From Burkholderiaceae bacterium (GTDB lineage: Bacteria; Pseudomonadota; Gammaproteobacteria; Burkholderiales; Burkholderiaceae), in NCBI GenBank assembly GCA_947372155.1, contig CANBSM010000037.1, positions 1-10,363 on the forward strand: 10,363 bases of DNA. Reading direction: 5' to 3'. The stretch's first letter is position 1; every line of letters starts with the position of its first letter. Under the pieces are notes generated by a model, which made no database searches, was not told the origin of the DNA, and worked only from the letters and a program-made list of their open reading frames with translations. Below, in pieces: positions 5,593 through 10,363 of the stretch. Position numbers and translations under genes: made by a program.

Positions 5593-7092
5593 CTAGGATC
5601 CGAGCAAGGTGCGACGCATTGCATCCAAGCAAAGACTCATTAGGCCTGCAGGAACGATGCCAATAACTAAAACCAAAATACTATTAAGACTTAAGAGTCC
5701 TTTGGCAAAGCCAGAACCAGAAACGGCAATCTCATGCTCAGGCTCATCAAAGTACATTACTTTTACTACCCTGAGGTAGTAAAAAGCACCAATCAATGAG
5801 GCAATCACCGCAATTACAGCCAGGAATGTATGCTCTGCATCGACTAACGCCTCTAAAACACCTAACTTAGCCGCAAATCCAACTGTAGGCGGAATGCCTG
5901 CCAAGGAGAACATCATTACAAGACCAACAAAAGCAAACCAAGGATGTTTCTTATTTAGACCTTTTAGACCATCTAAAGTTTCGCAGTCATAGCCCTTGCG
6001 TGACAAAGCCATCAACAAGCCGAAGGTGCCTAGCGTGGTCAAAACATAAGTAATGGCATAGAACATCGCAGCACTAAATGCATGATCATCAAATACAGAT
6101 AACATACCCAAGAGTACAAAGCCCATTTGCGCAATGGCAGAATAAGCCAGCATACGCTTGATATTGGTTTGCGCTATCGCAGTCACGTTACCAACAACTA
6201 GAGATAGAACTGCGAGCAGAACCAGCATTGGCTGCCAGTCGCCCAGTAATGGCAATAAGGTATTTACCAGCAAGCGGAATAGCAAAGCAAATGCTGCTAA
6301 TTTTGGGGCCGCAGCAATCATTAAGGTAACAGCCGTTGGAGCGCCTTGATAAACGTCTGGCACCCACATATGAAATGGCACCACACCTAACTTAAAAGCC
6401 AAACCAGCAACAATAAATACCAAACCAAACGCCATCACCAAATGGTTTACACGGGGGTCAGCAACCGTTTTAAAGATCTCAATAAGGTCGAGTGAACCGG
6501 TAACTCCGTAGAGCATTGACATGCCATAGAGCAAGAAACCGGATGCTAATGCGCCCAAGATAAAGTACTTAATGCCGGCCTCGACACTCTTTTCGCTACT
6601 ATGTCGCATAGCAACCAAAGCGTAAGTAGGCAAAGCCATTAGCTCTAAACCAAGATACAAGGTCAATAGATTTGCACCAGAGATTAGTACAAACTGGCCG
6701 AGCAAAGCAAGTAGAGCCAAGACAATGAAGTCAGGGCGAAATAAACCGCGATCCATTAAATATTGCTTGGAATAAACCAAACTAACCAACACAGCAATAC
6801 AAGAACATGCTTTGAGCAAGTTTGAAAATGGGTCAGACTGAAATAGGCCATTCATTGCTACTAGCGCCGGGTCACCCATGCGGCCAATAAAAGCAAAAAT
6901 GAGATAAGCCAATAAGATCAGGGAGAAGAAATATACAAAGCCAACTCCGCGTGGAGTATGGAAGATGTCCTGTTCAACACCAGGCGTAGATGTCACTTTT
7001 TCGGGAACATAAACGCTAACAACCAATAATAAGCAGGTTGCTATGAGTAAAACAAGTTCCGGCAGAATGGCGTATAGATCGAATGCTTGCAT
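5593..7092 (-). CDS. nuoN: NADH-quinone oxidoreductase subunit N
   Basis: This 499-residue polytopic inner-membrane protein is the antiporter-like complex I subunit nearest the peripheral arm among L, M and N. It contributes one proton channel, coupling NADH oxidation to proton translocation. The start [16 protein letters not shown] and the membrane-segment pattern throughout match NuoN. Essential charged residues known from the E. coli enzyme have clear counterparts: Glu150 in [17 protein letters not shown] (E133), Lys175 in [11 protein letters not shown] (K158), Lys234 in [10 protein letters not shown] (K217), Lys264 in AAPKLAAF (K247), and Lys409 for K395. The correspondences come from memory of E. 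coli numbering. The ATG follows the nuoM stop by 10 bases, with the GAG of its Shine-Dalgarno-like site overlapping the nuoM stop region, which suggests translational coupling. It is the last nuo gene before the hairpin at 5551-5574. Confidence 0.97.
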   Translation of the reverse strand: MQAFDLYAILPELVLLIATCLLLVVSVYVPEKVTSTPGVEQDIFHTPRGVGFVYFFSLILLAYLIFAFIGRMGDPALVAMNGLFQSDPFSNLLKACSCIAVLVSLVYSKQYLMDRGLFRPDFIVLALLALLGQFVLISGANLLTLYLGLELMALPTYALVAMRHSSEKSVEAGIKYFILGALASGFLLYGMSMLYGVTGSLDLIEIFKTVADPRVNHLVMAFGLVFIVAGLAFKLGVVPFHMWVPDVYQGAPTAVTLMIAAAPKLAAFALLFRLLVNTLLPLLGDWQPMLVLLAVLSLVVGNVTAIAQTNIKRMLAYSAIAQMGFVLLGMLSVFDDHAFSAAMFYAITYVLTTLGTFGLLMALSRKGYDCETLDGLKGLNKKHPWFAFVGLVMMFSLAGIPPTVGFAAKLGVLEALVDAEHTFLAVIAVIASLIGAFYYLRVVKVMYFDEPEHEIAVSGSGFAKGLLSLNSILVLVIGIVPAGLMSLCLDAMRRTLLGS

Positions 7093-7102
7093 TTGTACTT
7101 AC

Positions 7103-8569
7103 TCAGAGTTTGCTGACAGCAACATGCTGCAACAGATTAATTACGGCTGGATGAATGATGTCAGTAAATGGTTTTGGATAAACGCCCATACCAATTACAC
7201 AGATAGATAACACTGCCATTAAGAAATATTCGCGACAGTTCAAATCTTTTAACTCTTCAACGTGGGCATTGTTAACGGTACCAAAAAATACGCGTTTCAC
7301 CATCCACAAGGAATAGGCGGCGCCTAGGATCAATGCTGTAGCAGCGAGGATGCCGATGACAAAGTCATAATCGACAGCAGCCAAAATGACCATGAATTCG
7401 CCAACAAACCCAGAAGTCGCAGGTAAACCACAGTTGGCCATAGCCATCAAAACAGCAAATGCAGTAAATGCTGGCATGCGATGCACTACACCGCCGTAAT
7501 CAGCAATCTGACGGGTATGCATACGGTCATAGAGAACGCCAATAGACAAGAACATTGCGCCGGCCACAAAGCCATGTGAAATCATCTGCACAATTCCACC
7601 CTCAATACCTAGTGGGCTAAAGAGGAAGAAGCCTAGGGTTACAAAGCCCATATGCGCTACTGAAGAATATGCCACCAGCTTTTTCATATCCTTCTGAACT
7701 AAAGCAACCGCACCCACATAGATCACCGCTACCAATGATAAGAAGATGACAAAGGGGCCGAGGAACTGACTTGCATCAGGTGCTATTGGCAAAGAGAAGC
7801 GCAAGAATCCATAAGCGCCTAGCTTCAACATAATGGCAGCCAAGACTACCGAGCCACCTGTTGGCGCCTCAACGTGCACATCGGGCAACCAGGTATGCAA
7901 TGGCCACATTGGAACCTTTACAGCAAATGCCATAAAGAATGCTGCAAACAATAGAATCTGTTCAACAATATCTAAGCGAGCATTTTGCCAAGCCAAGATA
8001 TCAAAAGTATTAGTCACGTTATACAGATACAGCATGGCAATCAAAGTCAGCAAAGAACCAAGTAATGTATATAAGAAGAACTTGAATGCCGCATAAATAC
8101 GGTTATGACCGCCCCAAACACCAATGATGATGTACATCGGAATCAACGTCGCCTCAAAGAAGACGTAAAAGAGTAATGCATCAAGCGCACAAAATACGCC
8201 GATCATAAGTCCAGACAGGATCATGAAAGAGGCCATGTATTGCGATACCTTAGTTTGAATCACTTCCCAAGCTGCAATCACCACAATGATATTGATGAAC
8301 GCAGTTAGAACAATGAACCAAACAGAAATACCGTCAATACCGAGGTAATAATTAATGTCGTAACGAGGAATCCAGCTGATTTTTTCTACGAACTGCATTC
8401 CAGAATTAGCGATGTCGAAATTAATCAACAATGGAAGAGTTGCAATGAAGCTGAGCACTGCACCAATCAGTGTCAACCAGCGTACCCCAGCAGTCGATCT
8501 TTCAGACCCATAAAACAAAATAATGAGTCCAAAGACAATTGGGGTCCAAATGGCGTAAGAAAGAATCAT
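7103..8569 (-). CDS. nuoM: NADH-quinone oxidoreductase subunit M
   Basis: This 488-residue antiporter-like membrane subunit of complex I lies between NuoL and NuoN in the membrane arm. It belongs to the Mrp-type proton antiporter family (proton_antipo_M). Conserved channel residues are visible: Glu139 in FFEATLIPMY (E. coli E144), Lys218 in FAVKVPMWPLHTWLPD (K234), Lys249 in AAIMLKLGAYG (K265) and Glu391 in GFVGEFMVIL (E407). The last three keep a constant 16-residue offset. The signature blocks LPDVHVEAPTGGSVVLA and KDMKKLVAYSSVAHMG are intact. The ATG has only a weak AAGTAG-like site and sits 24 bases after the nuoL stop, so expression probably relies on coupling within the operon. No frameshift or missing key residue is seen. 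Confidence 0.97.
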   Translation of the reverse strand: MILSYAIWTPIVFGLIILFYGSERSTAGVRWLTLIGAVLSFIATLPLLINFDIANSGMQFVEKISWIPRYDINYYLGIDGISVWFIVLTAFINIIVVIAAWEVIQTKVSQYMASFMILSGLMIGVFCALDALLFYVFFEATLIPMYIIIGVWGGHNRIYAAFKFFLYTLLGSLLTLIAMLYLYNVTNTFDILAWQNARLDIVEQILLFAAFFMAFAVKVPMWPLHTWLPDVHVEAPTGGSVVLAAIMLKLGAYGFLRFSLPIAPDASQFLGPFVIFLSLVAVIYVGAVALVQKDMKKLVAYSSVAHMGFVTLGFFLFSPLGIEGGIVQMISHGFVAGAMFLSIGVLYDRMHTRQIADYGGVVHRMPAFTAFAVLMAMANCGLPATSGFVGEFMVILAAVDYDFVIGILAATALILGAAYSLWMVKRVFFGTVNNAHVEELKDLNCREYFLMAVLSICVIGMGVYPKPFTDIIHPAVINLLQHVAVSKL

Positions 8570-8593
8570 AGTGGCTACTTAAGTAACAAAGGC

Positions 8594-10363
8594 CTAGCGA
8601 ACAAAAGGCAGGTAAGCATACAAAACCCAAGCCAACAATACTGCTAGGCCCGCAATCATTGCGAAGGCATAGTGGTAGAGATAACCGGATTGCAAATGAC
8701 GAATGACTCCAGCAAAGCGCCCTACTGCATGCGCACTGCCATTAACAAAGAAACCGTCGATGATCTTTTGATCACCGCGATGCCATAAGAAGCCGCCGAT
8801 CCAAATGAGACCTTTAGCAAACACGGCTTGGTTGATTTCATCGAGGTAATACTTGTTATCAAATAATTTCTTAATTGGTGCAAATGTCTCAGCAACTTTG
8901 GCTGGTAGTTTTGGAGCCCAAAGGTAACCAATCGCAGCTGTTAACACCCCAAGCACTACCAGCAATAAGACTGGTGATGTGAATGCATGAATTGCCATTG
9001 CAACTGGGCCGTGGAACTCATCTTCCAACTCTTTCATCACTGGATGGCGAGCTAAGTCAATAAATATGGAGTCGCCAAAGTAAGTCCCGAATAACAACGG
9101 TGAGATTGTGTAGAAACCTATGATCACGGATGGAATTGCCAAAAGAATCAATGGCAAAGTAACAACGAATGGTGATTCATGTGGCTTTTGACCCGGAGCT
9201 AAACCATGATGCGCATGATCGTCACCCTGCTCTGCATGATCATGATGTTCATGGGCATGTGAATCATCATGACCCCAGCGTGCTTTACCGTGGAATACGT
9301 AGAAATATAAACGGAACGAATACAGAGCTGTTACGAATACGCTAGCCATGACTGCAAAGTATGCAAAGCCTGATCCTGGGATATGACTTGCAGCAACCGC
9401 CTCAATGATGGAGTCTTTTGAATAGAAACCAGAGAAGAATGGAGTTCCTACCAGGGCCAGGTTGCCCAATAACATCATCAAGCAAGTAATTGGCATATAT
9501 TTCCACAGGCCACCCATCTTGCGCATATCTTGTTCGTGATGCATGCCAAGAATTACGCTACCTGCAGCAAGGAATAACAACGCTTTAAAGAAAGCGTGCG
9601 TCATTAAATGAAAGATGGCAACTGGATATGCAGAAACGCCCAATGCGACTGTCATATAACCCAACTGAGAAAGGGTCGAATAAGCAACAACACGCTTGAT
9701 ATCATTTTGCACAATACCGAGGAAGCCCATAAAGAGCGCTGTAATTGAGCCAATCACCAAGATAAAGCTCAGCGCTACATCTGAAAGCTCAAAAAGTGGT
9801 GACATGCGTGACACCATAAAAATACCAGCGGTCACCATGGTTGCAGCATGAATCAATGCAGAGATTGGTGTTGGGCCTTCCATCGAATCTGGCAGCCAAA
9901 CGTGTAATGGGAATTGAGCTGACTTACCCATTGCGCCGATAAATAAGCAGATACAAGCAACCGTCATCAAATTCCAGCTAGTACCAGGTAGTGTCTGGGC
10001 TGCTAATGCAGAGTTCTGAGAAAAGATCACGTCATATTGCATCGAACCAGTACTAGCCAACAGAATACCGATTCCCAAGATGAAGCCAAAGTCACCAACG
10101 CGGTTAACCAAAAAAGCTTTCATATTGGCAAATACGGCGGATTGGCGCTCAAAGTAGAAGCCAATCAATAAATACGAAACCACACCCACTGCTTCCCAAC
10201 CAAAGAAGAGTTGCAATAAATTGTTGCTCATCACCAACATCAACATGGCAAAGGTGAACAAAGAGATATAAGAGAAGAAGCGGTTGTAGCCCTCTTCACC
10301 GTGCATATAGCCAATGGTGTAGATGTGAACCATCAGTGACACAAAGGTCACTACACACATCAT
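8594..10363 (-). CDS. nuoL: NADH-quinone oxidoreductase subunit L (N-terminus outside window)
   Basis: The frame is open to the window end; 589 C-terminal residues are visible and about 82-87 N-terminal ones are missing, judged from E. coli numbering. NuoL is the most distal antiporter-like subunit of the complex I membrane arm. Key residues in the visible fragment are Glu57 in FFGWEAVGVVSYLLIGFY (E. coli E144), Lys147 in GAMGKSAQFPLHVWLPD (K229), His172 in ALIHAATM (H254), His252, His256 and Lys260 in FHLMTHAFFKALLFL (H334, H338, K342), and Lys316-Asp317 in SGFYSKDSI (K399/D400). The C-terminal region from about residue 503 contains the segment forming the long lateral helix and the final membrane helix (about 562-585). 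An unusual histidine-rich loop occurs at 365-386. The full protein would be about 675 residues, longer than the 613 of E. coli, as is usual for betaproteobacteria. The first codon at 10361-10363 is internal, not the start. Confidence 0.96.
   Translation of the reverse strand: MMCVVTFVSLMVHIYTIGYMHGEEGYNRFFSYISLFTFAMLMLVMSNNLLQLFFGWEAVGVVSYLLIGFYFERQSAVFANMKAFLVNRVGDFGFILGIGILLASTGSMQYDVIFSQNSALAAQTLPGTSWNLMTVACICLFIGAMGKSAQFPLHVWLPDSMEGPTPISALIHAATMVTAGIFMVSRMSPLFELSDVALSFILVIGSITALFMGFLGIVQNDIKRVVAYSTLSQLGYMTVALGVSAYPVAIFHLMTHAFFKALLFLAAGSVILGMHHEQDMRKMGGLWKYMPITCLMMLLGNLALVGTPFFSGFYSKDSIIEAVAASHIPGSGFAYFAVMASVFVTALYSFRLYFYVFHGKARWGHDDSHAHEHHDHAEQGDDHAHHGLAPGQKPHESPFVVTLPLILLAIPSVIIGFYTISPLLFGTYFGDSIFIDLARHPVMKELEDEFHGPVAMAIHAFTSPVLLLVVLGVLTAAIGYLWAPKLPAKVAETFAPIKKLFDNKYYLDEINQAVFAKGLIWIGGFLWHRGDQKIIDGFFVNGSAHAVGRFAGVIRHLQSGYLYHYAFAMIAGLAVLLAWVLYAYLPFVR
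9206..9271 (-). other. Histidine-rich loop segment within NuoL
   Basis: Residues 365-386 of the visible NuoL fragment contain nine His plus several Asp/Glu (HDDSHAHEHHDHAEQGDDHAHH is 22 residues, of which 15 are His or acidic). It lies between a membrane helix ending near residue 357 and the next beginning near 397. By helix parity against the E. coli model the loop should face the cytoplasm. Such composition can bind Zn2+, Ni2+ or Cu2+, but metal binding is inferred from composition only. Confidence 0.8.

Noticed and set aside
1..10363. Mobile elements, CRISPR arrays, defence or toxin-antitoxin systems
   Set aside because: No transposase, integrase, long terminal inverted repeats, regularly spaced repeats or relevant protein motifs were seen on either strand.

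Overview
The window looks like the chromosome of a free-living betaproteobacterium of the Burkholderiales. Polynucleobacter or a close relative is my best guess. This rests on the mid-40s GC content (by eye), the nuoL-nuoM-nuoN / Nudix / DUF1178 gene order, the Bug-type solute-binding protein, and the overall feel of the protein sequences. No database search was possible.

Layout, left to right. (1) 1-431, + strand: the C-terminal third of an amidase-signature hydrolase, cut by the window edge. (2) 440-2566, - strand: a probable two-gene unit read right to left, with a XenA/YqjM-class flavin ene-reductase (old yellow enzyme family) first and a periplasmic Bug/TctC solute-binding protein second. 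It converges with the amidase, with only 8 bases between the two stop codons. (3) 2567-2728: the divergent intergenic region between the reductase and mmsA, containing small competing hairpins and a T-run in the mmsA leader. (4) 2729-4249, + strand: CoA-acylating methylmalonate-semialdehyde dehydrogenase (mmsA), ended by a strong bidirectional terminator at 4265-4298. (5) 4319-5469, - strand: a DUF1178 zinc-ribbon protein preceded by an ADP-ribose-type Nudix hydrolase. (6) 5551-5574: a hairpin that probably ends the nuo operon. (7) 5593-10363, - strand: nuoN, nuoM and nuoL, the three antiporter-like proton-pumping subunits of respiratory complex I. nuoL is cut at its N-terminus by the window end.

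How the genes work together. nuoL, nuoM and nuoN encode the distal membrane arm of NADH:quinone oxidoreductase and sit in the usual order at the end of a nuo operon whose earlier genes lie beyond 10363. MmsA makes propionyl-CoA (or acetyl-CoA) and NADH, the NADH being a complex I substrate. The Nudix enzyme probably hydrolyses ADP-ribose, an NAD breakdown product. The amidase, Bug protein and ene-reductase look like a small accessory uptake/catabolism group, but their substrate cannot be read from the sequence.

I found no mobile element, CRISPR array, tRNA, rRNA, toxin or defence gene. The window is largely ordinary housekeeping and catabolic DNA, and I see no convincing new system. The points worth a second look are modest: the mmsA leader, a histidine-rich loop in NuoL, a possible leaderless promoter for the DUF1178 gene, the reductase/Bug pairing, and a possibly missing gene between nuoN and the Nudix gene.
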